From positions 3,059,501 to 3,123,500 of the forward strand of contig NZ_CP017478.1 in NCBI RefSeq assembly GCF_001761325.1: a stretch of 64,000 nt of DNA. Reading direction: 5' to 3'. Source of the stretch: Urechidicola croceus (GTDB lineage Bacteria > Bacteroidota > Bacteroidia > Flavobacteriales > Flavobacteriaceae). Of this stretch, positions 18,854 to 28,359 are shown in pieces. Below the pieces are notes generated by a model, which was given only the letters and a program-made list of their open reading frames with translations, searched no databases and had not been told where the DNA came from. The position numbers were made by a program, and so were the translations under genes. Each line of letters opens with the position of its first letter. The first letter of the stretch is position 1.

Positions 18854-20326
18854 ATGAGTAAGAAATTAACAACACGCGCCGAAGACTATTCAAAATGGTA
18901 TAATGAACTGGTTGTAAAGGCCGATTTAGCTGAGAATTCAGGCGTTAGAGGGTGTATGGTTATCAAGCCATATGGATATGCAATTTGGGAAAAAATGCAA
19001 GCAGAATTGGATAGGATGTTTAAGGAAACTGGGCATGAAAATGCGTATTTCCCCCTTTTTATCCCAAAATCCTATTTTTCTAAAGAAGCAAGTCATGTAG
19101 ATGGATTTGCAAAGGAATGTGCAGTAGTTACACATTATAGATTGAAGAATGATGAAAATGGAAAAGTTGTTGTTGATGAAACCGCAAAATTGGAAGAAGA
19201 ATTAATTGTTCGTCCAACTTCAGAGACAATAATTTGGGACACTTATAGAAAGTGGATAGAATCCTACCGTGATCTTCCAATACTTGTGAACCAATGGGCA
19301 AATGTTGTTCGTTGGGAAATGAGAACTAGATTGTTTTTAAGAACAGCAGAATTTTTATGGCAAGAAGGTCATACTGCACATGCAACAAAAGCAGAGGCAA
19401 TTGCTGAATCAAAACAAATGCAAGGTGTTTATGCTGATTTTGCAGAAAACTTTATGGCAATGCCAGTTATTAAAGGAGCAAAATCTGAAAGTGAAAGGTT
19501 TGCAGGGGCATTAGACACCTATACAATAGAAGCATTAATGCAAGATGGGAAAGCTCTGCAAGCTGGTACATCTCACTTTTTAGGACAGAATTTTGCTAAA
19601 GCCTTTGATGTTAAGTTCACTTCTAAAGAAGGGAAATTAGAATATGTTTGGGCGACTTCATGGGGGGTTTCAACACGATTAATGGGTGCATTAGTGATGA
19701 CGCATTCTGATGATAAAGGGCTGGTTTTACCACCTAATTTGGCACCAATCCAAGTGGTAATTGTGCCTATACATAGAAACGATGAACAATTAGATGCAAT
19801 TACAGAAAAAGTTAATGAACTAGCCAAATCATTAAGAAAGAAAGGGATTTCTGTAAAATATGATAATAGAACAACTTATAAACCTGGTTGGAAGTTTGCA
19901 GAGTATGAATTGAAAGGTGTTCCATTAAGAATTGCCATGGGGCCACGAGATTTAGAGAATGGAACTTTAGAAATTGCACGTAGAGATATTTTAGAAAAAC
20001 AAACGATTTCAATTGATGAAACTGTAGTTTATGTAGAAAAAATTTTAGAAGAGATTCAAGATAATTTATATAATAGAGCTTTAGAGTATAGAAATAGCCA
20101 TATTACAGAAGTTAATTCGTTTGATGAGTTTAAAGAAGTTTTAGAAACAAAGGGTGGATTTATTTCTGCACATTGGGATGGTACTATAGAAACTGAGGAT
20201 AAAATTAAGGAAATTACAAAGGCAACAATTAGATGTATTCCTAATGATGCTAAAGAAGAAGATGGTAAATGTGTTTTTTCGGGAATGAAATCAAACAGGA
20301 GAGTTCTTTTTGCAAAAGCCTATTAA
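18854..20326 (+). CDS. proS: Proline-tRNA ligase, archaeal/eukaryotic-type
   Basis: ProS charges tRNA-Pro with proline in the cytoplasm. The 490-residue length and the order of segments fit the short ProS form without an editing insertion: [14 protein letters not shown]-like start, [20 protein letters not shown], motif 2 region [52 protein letters not shown] and motif 3 [20 protein letters not shown]. The anticodon-binding domain begins near residue 295 ([13 protein letters not shown]), and a C-terminal domain ends in [18 protein letters not shown]. The start is the ATG at 18854. It is divergent from the Tyr/Gly-rich lipoprotein gene, with a TAnnTTTG-like box (TAGTTTTG at 18792-18799) in the gap but no well-spaced TTG. 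Confidence 0.97.
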   Translation: MSKKLTTRAEDYSKWYNELVVKADLAENSGVRGCMVIKPYGYAIWEKMQAELDRMFKETGHENAYFPLFIPKSYFSKEASHVDGFAKECAVVTHYRLKNDENGKVVVDETAKLEEELIVRPTSETIIWDTYRKWIESYRDLPILVNQWANVVRWEMRTRLFLRTAEFLWQEGHTAHATKAEAIAESKQMQGVYADFAENFMAMPVIKGAKSESERFAGALDTYTIEALMQDGKALQAGTSHFLGQNFAKAFDVKFTSKEGKLEYVWATSWGVSTRLMGALVMTHSDDKGLVLPPNLAPIQVVIVPIHRNDEQLDAITEKVNELAKSLRKKGISVKYDNRTTYKPGWKFAEYELKGVPLRIAMGPRDLENGTLEIARRDILEKQTISIDETVVYVEKILEEIQDNLYNRALEYRNSHITEVNSFDEFKEVLETKGGFISAHWDGTIETEDKIKEITKATIRCIPNDAKEEDGKCVFSGMKSNRRVLFAKAY

Positions 20327-20481
20327 TTTGAAAATCAAGTACTATAATTGAATTTGTATTTATTTTGTAATTAATATTATTATTTTAAATAAAATTCTTG
20401 CTTTTATAATGGATGATTTTATTATTTTTGCCGAACGTAAATTAGTATTTAAAAAAAAAATAAAAATTTTTTAAAAAAAGT

Positions 20482-20511
20482 TTTGCAAAGATAAAAATAG
20501 TTGTATTTTTG
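20482..20511 (+). promoter_or_regulatory. Promoter for tRNA-Glu and rpsT
   Basis: TTTG at 20482-20485, an 18-base spacer and TATTTTTG at 20504-20511 match the Bacteroidota consensus closely. The tRNA begins 30 bases downstream of the -7 box. Confidence 0.65.
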
Positions 20512-20541
20512 CATCCGCTAAGAATAAGAAAAAGTATTAAT

Positions 20542-20613
20542 GGTCCGTTCGTCTAGGGGTTAGGACGCATGGTTTTCATCCATGTAACAGGGGTTCGATT
20601 CCCCTACGGACTA
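20542..20613 (+). tRNA. trnE: tRNA-Glu (anticodon TTC)
   Basis: The cloverleaf folds by eye. The acceptor stem pairs 20542-20548 with 20606-20612, with a G-T wobble at the first pair. The D stem is gtct/ggac (20551-20554 with 20563-20566). The anticodon stem is catgg/ccatg around the loop ttttcat, with TTC at 20575-20577. The T arm aggggttcgattcccct (20589-20605) is canonical. The discriminator base is A at 20613 and CCA is not encoded. rpsT starts 25 bases downstream with no terminator between, so the two are probably transcribed together. Confidence 0.97.
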
Positions 20614-20637
20614 CAAGTTTTTAAAACAAAAATTAAA

Positions 20638-20889
20638 ATGGCAAATCACAAGTCGGCATTAAAGAGAATTAGAAGTAATAGAGTGAAGCAGTTGAGAAAT
20701 AAGTATCAACATAAAACAACGCGTAATGCTGTTAGAGATTTACGTGCTACTACTGATAAGAAAGAAGCAGAGGCATTATTACCTAAGGTTGCTGCTATGC
20801 TTGATAAATTAGCGAAAAACAACGTTATTCACAAGAATAAAGCTGGAAACTTAAAATCTAAGTTAGCAAAACAAGTAGCTACTTTGTAA
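20638..20889 (+). CDS. rpsT: 30S ribosomal protein S20
   Basis: S20 binds the 5' domain of 16S rRNA. The true start is the ATG at 20638, giving 83 residues ([20 protein letters not shown]). An upstream in-frame extension runs back through the tRNA gene and is not coding. The basic helical composition and the ending [17 protein letters not shown] are typical of S20. It follows tRNA-Glu and is closed by a strong terminator. Confidence 0.97.
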   Translation: MANHKSALKRIRSNRVKQLRNKYQHKTTRNAVRDLRATTDKKEAEALLPKVAAMLDKLAKNNVIHKNKAGNLKSKLAKQVATL

Positions 20890-20911
20890 TTAATTGTTTT
20901 ATAAAATTTTA

Positions 20912-20952
20912 TAAAAAGCGTTCTGAAATTTCAGAACGCTTTTTTTTTTTGA
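20912..20952 (+). terminator. rpsT intrinsic terminator
   Basis: A perfect inverted repeat agcgttctgaaa/tttcagaacgct (20917-20940) is followed by a long T run. It also lies just downstream of the convergent rodA. Confidence 0.9.
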
Positions 20953-20979
20953 ATAATTTGTTACTTCTATTTTTGTGTT

Positions 20980-22269
20980 TTACCATTCATAAGCTCTATT
21001 TGCATCTAGTCTTATAAAGATAAATAGCAATAGAGTAAAACCCCACAATGAGGAACCACCATAACTAAAAAAGGGAAGAGGTATCCCGATGGTTGGTAAT
21101 AATCCCATTACCATACCAACATTTACAGTAAAGTGTATAAAAAATATTGAAGCTATACTATAGCCATAAATTCTGCTAAAAGAAGATTTTTGGCGCTCTG
21201 CAACATGTATAATTCGAAGCATTAATGCAATAAAGAGAATAATTACAATGGTACTGCCAATAAAACCCCACTCTTCACCAACTGTGCTGAAAATATAATC
21301 AGTGTCTTGCTCAGGCACAAACTTACCTTGCGTTCTATCTCCATCTAAGTATCCCTTTCCATTAAATCCACCAGATGCAATAGTTTTTAATGCCTGAGTT
21401 GTATTGTAACCTATTCCTTGTGTATCGGTAGTTTTCCCTAATAATATATTAAATCTATCTCTATGGCGTTGTTGAAATACATTGTTAAAAATATAGTCAA
21501 TGCTAAATATATAACTACATATAAGAAGTAATATGGCAACTAATTGAAGCCAGTTTCGTTTTAAAATCTGGGTTTTATAAATAAACATATAAATAATAAA
21601 TAAAACGAATAGTCCAATTACTATAGGTATCATTATTGGGAAGAATAAATAGCTTCCTAATTTTAAGGTGAAAAGAAATATTGCAATGGAAAAGAATCCA
21701 ATAATAAAATAATATAGTGGTAATCCTTCACGATAAAATACAAAGAAAAAGGCTAAATATACAATACCAGACCCAGGGTCAGGTTGTAAAGTGATTAAAA
21801 ATGCTGGAAGAAATATTATAAAGAAGGCTTTAATGTGATTTTTAAATGGTCGAAATGTAAATGAAGTATCACTAAGAAGTTTTGCTACAGCCAACGCAGT
21901 AAAAGCTTTGGCAAATTCAGAAGGTTGTAGAGTAGAGCTTCCAATTGCGTACCAAGATGTTGCTCCGTTAATATTTTTACCAAAAACGAAAAGGCCAACT
22001 AATGAAAGTAAAGATACAATATAAAAAATTGAGGAAAAACGTTCGTAAAATCTTGTTTCTATAAACAAAACTATTGTAATGAGTGGAATTGTGAGCCCAA
22101 TCCAAATTATTTGTTTTCCATAAACTGCCCCAAAATCTAAAATTTCATAATGATTTTCTGATGTGGATGCGGCATAAATATTTAGCCATCCAAGAAAAAC
22201 TAAAATGATAAAAAGTGATACAAGCCATAAATCAACTCCAGCAAATATATTATTTTTCTCCCTCTGCAA
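20980..22269 (-). CDS. rodA: Rod-shape peptidoglycan glycosyltransferase RodA (SEDS family)
   Basis: RodA polymerises lipid II glycan strands in the elongasome, together with PBP2. The 429-residue product has about ten membrane segments and the SEDS signature late in the chain: GFNGKGYLDGDRTQGKFVPE, then QDTDYIFSTVGEEWGFIGS, where the Asp in TDYIF matches the catalytically important acidic residue of the family, then GIPLPFFSYGGSSLW. It overlaps the end of the PBP2 gene by 20 bases, consistent with translational coupling. It is the last gene of the mre block and meets the rpsT terminator region head to head. Confidence 0.96.
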   Translation of the reverse strand: MQREKNNIFAGVDLWLVSLFIILVFLGWLNIYAASTSENHYEILDFGAVYGKQIIWIGLTIPLITIVLFIETRFYERFSSIFYIVSLLSLVGLFVFGKNINGATSWYAIGSSTLQPSEFAKAFTALAVAKLLSDTSFTFRPFKNHIKAFFIIFLPAFLITLQPDPGSGIVYLAFFFVFYREGLPLYYFIIGFFSIAIFLFTLKLGSYLFFPIMIPIVIGLFVLFIIYMFIYKTQILKRNWLQLVAILLLICSYIFSIDYIFNNVFQQRHRDRFNILLGKTTDTQGIGYNTTQALKTIASGGFNGKGYLDGDRTQGKFVPEQDTDYIFSTVGEEWGFIGSTIVIILFIALMLRIIHVAERQKSSFSRIYGYSIASIFFIHFTVNVGMVMGLLPTIGIPLPFFSYGGSSLWGFTLLLFIFIRLDANRAYEW

Positions 22270-24127
22270 TGTATAGTAGTTCGTTTAGTTGTTTGTCATA
22301 TTCATCTTGAAGGCTGCCGTTAAACATTCTGTCTTCAAGATACTTTCTACTCGTTTCACCATTTAAATATTTTTCAATCATTAGTGTTGCTATTGGTCCA
22401 GCCCACCTTGAACCCCAATACCCATTTTCTACAAAAACTGCAAGGGCAATTTTTGGGTTATCTTTTGGTGCAAAAGCAATAAAAATAGAATGATCTGTCA
22501 ATTTTACTCTTTTACCATTTATAACAGAGTAATTTTCAGCAGTACCTGTTTTACCGCATATTTCTATTCCTTTAACTCTAGAAGAATGCGCTGTACCTTT
22601 AGGGTTCTCAAAAACATCAAATAAACCTTGAATTATAGGTTCAAAATATTCTTTGTCTATGGTTGTATAATGTCTTGTTTTAAATTTAGAATCAATAGTA
22701 TCACCTTGAATTTCTTTAACTATATGTGGAGTATAATAAAATCCTCTATTAGCAATTGCTGCCGTCATATTAGCTAATTGAATTGGTGAGGTAAGTACTT
22801 CTCCTTGACCAATTGCATTGGATAGCGTGTAAGTAGACGTCCAGTTTTTTGCTGGATACCAACGATCATAGTAATCTGCATCAGGAATGAGCCCCTTTTG
22901 TCCAATTGGTAAATCATATCCTAAAAAATTCCCTAAGCCAAAACTTTCAATATGTTTATTCCAATTATTCATTCCTTCTCTTGGGGTATCATATTTGTCC
23001 ATTAAAAGCCTATATGTATTGGCAAAATACGCATTACATGAAGTATAAATCCCAAAATTAAGTTGAACTCTACTTGCGTGTGCATGACATCCCATAAAGC
23101 CATTTTTTCCATATCTATAACCATGATGACAAGTAAAAGCAGTAGTTTCATCTATTACTCCTTCTTGAAGTCCTACCAGTCCTGTAAGTATTTTAAATGG
23201 TGATCCAGGAGGATATGCACCTTTTAAACCTCTATCATACATTGGTTTGTTTATTGTGTCTCCAAATAATCGAACCGAATTTTTAGAACGAATCCTTCCA
23301 ACCATAAGGTTTGGGTCGTAACTTGGTGCAGTCACTAAAGATAATATCTCTCCACTTGAAGGTTCAATAGCAACAATTCCTCCGCGTTTATTAGTCATTA
23401 ACTTTTCACCATATTGTTGTAAAACTGCATCTAGTGATAGTGTCAAATCTTTACCCGGAATTGCTAGAGAATCGTAAATTCCATTTTTAAAGGGACCAAT
23501 TTCTTTATTAAACCTATCTTTTTGAATTCTTTTTACGCCTTTGATTCCTCTAAGTGTATTTTCGTATGTTTTTTCAACGCCATGAAAACCAATTAATTCT
23601 CCTTGCTGATAATATCCGTTTTTTTCAATATGATTTTCATTTACTTCACTAATATAACCTAAAACATTTGCTGCACTTTTGAGTGGATAATTTCTAATTG
23701 ATCGCTTTTGAATATAAAAACCTTTGTATTTAAATAATTTTTCTTGTAAATAGGCATAATCCTCTTTAGAAACGTGTCCTAGAAATACAGATGGTAGTCT
23801 AGGCGAATATATTTTGGCTCTATGGTATTGTTTTAAAAAATTTTCTTTGTCAATTTTCAACAAATTACAGAACTCAATTGTATCTAATGGTTTCACCTCA
23901 TTTGGAATAATCATGACATCGTATGATTGTTGATTGGCAACTAATAATTTCCCATTTCGATCATATATATATCCTCTTTCAGGATAATCATAAACACTTT
24001 TAATTGATGCATTGTTAAGTTGTGATGTTTTATATGGATTATCTAATATTTGCAAATAAAATAGCCTACCAACAAATGTTAGTCCTACGAATAGAATAAG
24101 TACATATAATAATCCTCCTTTTTGCAT
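22250..24127 (-). CDS. mrdA: Penicillin-binding protein 2 (peptidoglycan transpeptidase of elongation)
   Basis: PBP2 cross-links peptidoglycan during side-wall growth as the partner of RodA. The 625-residue protein has one N-terminal membrane anchor (LYVLILFVGLTFVGRLFYLQ) and a dimerisation/pedestal domain (about 45-210). The transpeptidase domain carries the three active-site motifs: SxxK as YPPGSPFKILTG, SxN as YTSCNAY and KTG as ICGKTGTAEN. A GQGEVLTSPIQLANMTAAIA segment precedes the third motif as usual. The start is the ATG at 24127, 1 base after mreD. Confidence 0.96.
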   Translation of the reverse strand: MQKGGLLYVLILFVGLTFVGRLFYLQILDNPYKTSQLNNASIKSVYDYPERGYIYDRNGKLLVANQQSYDVMIIPNEVKPLDTIEFCNLLKIDKENFLKQYHRAKIYSPRLPSVFLGHVSKEDYAYLQEKLFKYKGFYIQKRSIRNYPLKSAANVLGYISEVNENHIEKNGYYQQGELIGFHGVEKTYENTLRGIKGVKRIQKDRFNKEIGPFKNGIYDSLAIPGKDLTLSLDAVLQQYGEKLMTNKRGGIVAIEPSSGEILSLVTAPSYDPNLMVGRIRSKNSVRLFGDTINKPMYDRGLKGAYPPGSPFKILTGLVGLQEGVIDETTAFTCHHGYRYGKNGFMGCHAHASRVQLNFGIYTSCNAYFANTYRLLMDKYDTPREGMNNWNKHIESFGLGNFLGYDLPIGQKGLIPDADYYDRWYPAKNWTSTYTLSNAIGQGEVLTSPIQLANMTAAIANRGFYYTPHIVKEIQGDTIDSKFKTRHYTTIDKEYFEPIIQGLFDVFENPKGTAHSSRVKGIEICGKTGTAENYSVINGKRVKLTDHSIFIAFAPKDNPKIALAVFVENGYWGSRWAGPIATLMIEKYLNGETSRKYLEDRMFNGSLQDEYDKQLNELLYIAEGEK

Positions 24128-24128
24128 T

Positions 24129-24635
24129 TTATCTCTTTTTGGTAAATAGTATAATACCTATAAAAATAATTGAAACTGTAAAAATAGTTGAAAGTAAAGT
24201 TTTAGTAATTATACTTCCGAATGCATTCATACTAAAATATTCAAAACTAAAAAGTATAAAGTGATGAATAAATGTTAGTAATACAATATAAGTAAATGAT
24301 TTTCCAAAAGCAAGAGAGCGAATGTTAAATAATTGATAATCAAAATCTGATTTGTTTAAGATTTTTGAGAGTATTGGAAGTCTAATAAAAGCAATAAATA
24401 AAGTTGCTGCAGCATTTATTCCTCCTGAATTTGAAAAAAAATCAACACACAAACCAAGTAAAAAACTTAAAAATAAAAATGCTCCTTTTTCTTTTTGAAT
24501 AGGGTAAAAGAAGACAAATACGATATAAACATATGGATTAATATATTCATATAAATTTATATTGTTAAATATTAAAACTTGTAAAAGTATTAATACAAAG
24601 AATCGGACACTATTTTGAATGATAGTATTATTCAT
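24129..24635 (-). CDS. mreD: Rod-shape-determining protein MreD
   Basis: MreD is a small inner-membrane protein of the elongasome. The 168-residue chain is almost all hydrophobic, with about five membrane segments (FFVLILLQVLIFNNINLYEY near the start, GAFLFLSFLLGLCVDFFSNS in the middle). The LLGLxxDFF...GxxAxATL pattern is typical of MreD. Sequence conservation is low in this family, so the call relies also on its place between mreC (8-base overlap) and mrdA (1-base gap). Confidence 0.9.
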   Translation of the reverse strand: MNNTIIQNSVRFFVLILLQVLIFNNINLYEYINPYVYIVFVFFYPIQKEKGAFLFLSFLLGLCVDFFSNSGGINAAATLFIAFIRLPILSKILNKSDFDYQLFNIRSLAFGKSFTYIVLLTFIHHFILFSFEYFSMNAFGSIITKTLLSTIFTVSIIFIGIILFTKKR

Positions 24636-25455
24636 TGTTTGATTCTTCTAATTGTTGAATTTCTTCCTTATGTAAATTGGTAATTATGTTGACATTACTT
24701 AGTGAGCTCATATCATTAAATAAATTAATGTTTATGGTTTTAAAAGTAGTATTAGTTTTCTCAAAATCTTTTATTGTGCCCACCATTATACCTTCAGGGA
24801 AAATTGTAGATTTTCCACCAGTTATTACCGTATCTCCAACTTTAATTATTGCTTGCCTTGGTAGGTCTAAAAGTTGAAGAGTTCGATAATCTTTTCCATC
24901 CCATGAAAGCGTTCCAAAATGATCATTATTTTTTAGTTTTACATTTATTTGAGAATATTTATTTAATACTGAAATAACTGTTGCATAATTTTTAGAAACA
25001 CTTTTTGTAACACCTACAATTCCTTTACTGTTTACAACACCCATTTCTGGATATACACCATCTTTTAATCCTTTGTTGATTAACAAGTAATTATTTCTGC
25101 TAGAATAATTATTGTTATATATTTTTGCTGAAGAAAATTGATATCTTCTAAAAAAATTGGAAGTATCTATTGAAATTTTTGAAATGGAATCTTGACCAAA
25201 AGACTCTAATGAAATTAAATTTTTTAATTGAGTATTCTCTTCTAATAGTCTTTTGTTTTCTTCTTTAAGATTAAAGAACTCTCCTATTGAATTGGCTTTT
25301 TTATATATACCCCCAGTTATATTATTTGCTGAATTTATAAATTTGCTTTTGTGATAAGAATGACTCTGAACTGTAAAAAAAAACGCTATAAATTCTAGCA
25401 ACAAAAAAAGAATAAAGTATCGGTATCTCGCTAGAAATCTAAAAATTTGTTGCAT
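24628..25455 (-). CDS. mreC: Rod-shape-determining protein MreC
   Basis: MreC is a bitopic scaffold of the elongasome that activates PBP2-RodA. The 275-residue protein has one N-terminal membrane segment (YFILFLLLEFIAFFFTVQSH), a coiled coil (about 57-80, NLKEENKRLLEENTQLKNLI) and the periplasmic beta-barrel domains. Visible barrel segments are NYLLINKGLKDGVYPEMGVV, NSKGIVGVTKSVSKNYATVI and KVGDTVITGGKSTIFPEGIM. The C-terminus is acidic and glutamine-rich. It overlaps mreD by 8 bases and follows mreB by 20. Confidence 0.95.
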   Translation of the reverse strand: MQQIFRFLARYRYFILFLLLEFIAFFFTVQSHSYHKSKFINSANNITGGIYKKANSIGEFFNLKEENKRLLEENTQLKNLISLESFGQDSISKISIDTSNFFRRYQFSSAKIYNNNYSSRNNYLLINKGLKDGVYPEMGVVNSKGIVGVTKSVSKNYATVISVLNKYSQINVKLKNNDHFGTLSWDGKDYRTLQLLDLPRQAIIKVGDTVITGGKSTIFPEGIMVGTIKDFEKTNTTFKTININLFNDMSSLSNVNIITNLHKEEIQQLEESNNE

Positions 25456-25475
25456 AAATCAATTTGTAGAATTTA

Positions 25476-26504
25476 CTATTTCATTAGAACATTTTTATAT
25501 TTTTCAATATCTTTTAAAGTAATTCCAGTTCCTCTAACTACTGCTCTTAGTGGATCTTCAGCAACATAAACAGGTAAATCTGTTTTACGAGATAAACGTT
25601 TGTCTAGACCACGTAGCATTGAGCCCCCACCAGCAAGATAAATTCCTGTGTTGTAAATATCTGCTGCTAATTCTGGAGGTGTTTGAGATAAAGTTTCCAT
25701 AACAGCATCTTCAATTCTTAAAATAGATTTGTCTAATGCTTTTGCAATTTCTCTAAAAGAAACCTGAACTTGTTTTGGTTTACCACTTAATAAATCACGT
25801 CCTTGAACAAGTATGTCTTCAGGTGGATTATCTAAATCTTCAGTTGCAGCACCAATTTCTAGTTTTATTTTTTCTGCAGTACGTTCTCCAACATATAAGT
25901 TGTGTTGAGTACGCATGTAATAAGCAATATCATTTGTAAAAACATCACCAGCAACTTTAACAGATTTATCACATACAATTCCTCCAAGAGCAATTACTGC
26001 AATTTCAGTTGTTCCACCACCTATATCAATAATCATATTCCCTTTAGGTTGTGTGATATCAATTCCAATACCAATGGCTGCGGCCATTGGTTCATGGATT
26101 AAATATATTTCTTTGGCATTCATGTGCTCCGCTGAATCTCTTACTGCTCGTTTTTCAACTTCAGTAATTCCAGAAGGAATACATATTACCATTCTAAGCG
26201 AAGGTGTCCAAAATTTCTTTTTTATTGTAGGGATATTTTTGATGAACTCTTTAATCATCTGTTCAGATGCTTCGAAATCAGCAATTACGCCATCCTTTAA
26301 TGGTCTAATTGTTTTGATATTCTCATGAGTTTTACCTTGCATTAAACTGGCTTTTTTTCCAGTTGCAATGATTTTTCCTGTAGTTCTATCACGAGCAACA
26401 ATAGAAGGCTCGTCAACAATTACTTTTCCATCGTGGATAATAAGAGTATTGGCAGTTCCTAAGTCAATTGCAATGTCTTCAGTCATGAAGTCAAAAAATC
26501 CCAT
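25476..26504 (-). CDS. mreB: Rod-shape-determining protein MreB (bacterial actin)
   Basis: MreB forms membrane-bound filaments that guide side-wall synthesis. The 342 residues show the actin-fold nucleotide motifs: phosphate 1 DIAIDLGTANTLI, phosphate 2 NMIIDIGGGTTEIAVIALGG and adenosine motif GIYLAGGGSMLRGLDKRLSR. The amphipathic N-terminus (MGFFDFM) can contact the membrane. A short 44-base gap from purH contains a TACATTTG box on the minus strand (26542-26535) but no good TTG, so mreB may be read partly from purH. It heads the order mreB-mreC-mreD-mrdA-rodA. Confidence 0.98.
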   Translation of the reverse strand: MGFFDFMTEDIAIDLGTANTLIIHDGKVIVDEPSIVARDRTTGKIIATGKKASLMQGKTHENIKTIRPLKDGVIADFEASEQMIKEFIKNIPTIKKKFWTPSLRMVICIPSGITEVEKRAVRDSAEHMNAKEIYLIHEPMAAAIGIGIDITQPKGNMIIDIGGGTTEIAVIALGGIVCDKSVKVAGDVFTNDIAYYMRTQHNLYVGERTAEKIKLEIGAATEDLDNPPEDILVQGRDLLSGKPKQVQVSFREIAKALDKSILRIEDAVMETLSQTPPELAADIYNTGIYLAGGGSMLRGLDKRLSRKTDLPVYVAEDPLRAVVRGTGITLKDIEKYKNVLMK

Positions 26505-26548
26505 ATATTTTGTTGGTTTTTTGGAGTTAATTCACAAATGTAATAAAA

Positions 26549-28075
26549 TTAATGTTTAAAATGACGTGTTCCTGTCATTACCATTGATAAATTATTTTGG
26601 TTACAATAATCAATAGATAATTGGTCTTTAATTGAACCTCCAGGTTGTATCACTGCTGTAATTCCAGCATTATCAGCAATTTCAACACAATCAGGAAAAG
26701 GGAAGAAAGCATCACTTGCCATAACTGAACCTTTTAAATTAAAGTTGAAATGATTAGCTTTTGCTACTGCTTGATTTAATGCGTCAACACGACTTGTTTG
26801 ACCTGTTCCACTAGCACATAATTGCTTGTTTTTTACCAATACAATAGTATTTGATTTTGTGTGTTTGCAAATTTTTGATGCGAAAATTAAATCATCTAGT
26901 TCTTCTGTACTTGGACTTGTTTCTGTCACTGTTTTTAAATCAGAAAGAGAATCGGTAATTGAATCGGTACCTTGGTACAATACACCATTTAATGCAGTTC
27001 TATATTGAATTTTTGGTAATTCAATATCTTTTTGAATTAAAATAATTCTATTTTTCTTTCCTTTTAAAATTTCTAGTGCGTCAGCATCATAAGATGGTGC
27101 AATAACAACTTCGCAAAACAATTTATGAATTTCATTTGCAGTTGCTATATCTATAGTTTTATTAGAAATTAAAACTCCTCCAAAAGCAGAAGTAGGGTCA
27201 CCAGCCAAAGCATCAATATAGGCTTGATGTAATGTCTCACGTTGAGCCAAGCCACAAGCATTATTATGTTTTAAAATAGCAAAAGTTGGTTTTTCACCCT
27301 TAAACTCATTCATTAAATTAACTGCAGCGTCAACATCTAACAAGTTGTTATATGACAATTCTTTACCATGTAATTTATCAAATAACTCGTCAATATTTCC
27401 GAAGAAGAAACCTTTTTGATGAGGGTTTTCACCATATCTTAAAGTTTTAGATTGGTCAAAACTTTGTCTAAAAACAGTTTCGTCAGCATTTAAATAATTG
27501 AAAATTGCGCTATCGTAGTGGCTAGATACTCCAAAAGATTTTGCTGCAAAAACTTTACGTTGCTCAATTGTTGTGGTACCATTATTTTGAGAAATTACAT
27601 TTAAAAAGTCATCGTATTGCTCCATAGAAGAAACACAGATTACATCTTTATAGTTTTTTGCTGCTGCTCGAATCAAAGAGATACCACCAATATCAATTTT
27701 TTCAATAATATCTTGTTCTGATGCTCCGCTAGCAACTGTTTTTTCAAATGGATATAAATCAACAATGACAATATCAATCTCAGGAATATTATATTCATTA
27801 ATTTGCTCAACATCTGAAGTGTTTCCTCGTCGAGTTAATATTCCGCCAAAAACTTTAGGGTGTAATGTTTTTACACGTCCTCCTAAAATAGATGGATATG
27901 AAGTTAAATCTTCAACAGGAATTACATTAATTCCTAATTCTTTAATAAATTTTTCAGTGCCTCCAGTAGAGTAAATAGTAATATTTAACTCGTTTAATTT
28001 TTCTACAATTGGTGCAAGACCGTCTTTGTGAAATACTGAAATAAGTGCAGATTTTGCGGTTTTAGATGTGCTCAT
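26549..28075 (-). CDS. purH: Bifunctional AICAR transformylase / IMP cyclohydrolase
   Basis: PurH performs the last two steps of de novo IMP synthesis: formyl transfer from 10-formyl-THF to AICAR, then ring closure. The 508-residue protein has the N-terminal cyclohydrolase (MGS-like) domain (ALISVFHKDGLAPIVEKLNE, YSTGGTEKFIKELG, GGRVKTLHPKVFGGIL) up to about residue 145. The transformylase follows with LRYGENPHQKGFF, FAILKHNNACGLAQRETLHQ and SDAFFPFPDCVEIADNAGIT. It has its own promoter (28098-28128). The purH-mreB order is a recurring Bacteroidota arrangement. Confidence 0.97.
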   Translation of the reverse strand: MSTSKTAKSALISVFHKDGLAPIVEKLNELNITIYSTGGTEKFIKELGINVIPVEDLTSYPSILGGRVKTLHPKVFGGILTRRGNTSDVEQINEYNIPEIDIVIVDLYPFEKTVASGASEQDIIEKIDIGGISLIRAAAKNYKDVICVSSMEQYDDFLNVISQNNGTTTIEQRKVFAAKSFGVSSHYDSAIFNYLNADETVFRQSFDQSKTLRYGENPHQKGFFFGNIDELFDKLHGKELSYNNLLDVDAAVNLMNEFKGEKPTFAILKHNNACGLAQRETLHQAYIDALAGDPTSAFGGVLISNKTIDIATANEIHKLFCEVVIAPSYDADALEILKGKKNRIILIQKDIELPKIQYRTALNGVLYQGTDSITDSLSDLKTVTETSPSTEELDDLIFASKICKHTKSNTIVLVKNKQLCASGTGQTSRVDALNQAVAKANHFNFNLKGSVMASDAFFPFPDCVEIADNAGITAVIQPGGSIKDQLSIDYCNQNNLSMVMTGTRHFKH

Positions 28076-28097
28076 TATTAGTGCTGTGGTTTTTCCA

Positions 28098-28128
28098 CAA
28101 AACTACTAAAACTCGTTACGTTTTACAA
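28098..28128 (-). promoter_or_regulatory. Promoter for purH
   Basis: On the minus strand TTG at 28128-28126, a 20-base spacer and TAGTTTTG at 28105-28098 fit the Bacteroidota consensus. A small perfect hairpin tgtgg-ttttt-ccaca (28085-28099) overlaps the start region just downstream. Confidence 0.65.
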
Positions 28129-28152
28129 CACTAATTGAAACGTATTTCTTAT

Positions 28153-28302
28153 TTATTTTTTAACCATTTTATAAAAATCTTCCAATTGGTCATTGTAATT
28201 TTGGATTTTCTTTTCTTTTTTTTTGAAAATGGAAGAAATAGGTTTCAATAAATTGAATACAGTTGTTTTTTTTGCTGGATGATTTGGGGTCTTAGCAAGC
28301 AT
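28153..28302 (-). CDS. Small basic protein of 49 residues, unknown
   Basis: An ATG at 28302 opens an uninterrupted 49-codon frame ending with TAA at 28155-28153. The product starts MLAKTPNHPAKKTTVFNLLK and ends QLEDFYKMVKK. It is rich in Lys (about a quarter of residues), has no signal peptide or membrane segment, and contains a likely amphipathic helix at the C-terminus. It lies in the 284-base gap between purH and the GAF-domain gene, on the same strand as both. Codon use is ordinary for the region. I do not recognise a family; a chance ORF in AT-rich DNA is possible, but the balanced composition and strand agreement favour a real gene. Confidence 0.45.
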   Translation of the reverse strand: MLAKTPNHPAKKTTVFNLLKPISSIFKKKEKKIQNYNDQLEDFYKMVKK

Positions 28303-28359
28303 TTTAATAGGTTGTTTGGTTGTATGCAATATACAAAAAAAAATATTAAAATCTTATTT

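Noticed and set aside
20423-20430. TATTTTTG box upstream of the tRNA-Glu promoter
   Set aside because: The nearest TTG is 22 bases upstream and no gene follows at a suitable distance; the box at 20504-20511 is better placed.
20569-20637. N-terminal extension of rpsT into the tRNA gene
   Set aside because: The extension translates the tRNA-Glu sequence. Normal S20 begins at [10 protein letters not shown].
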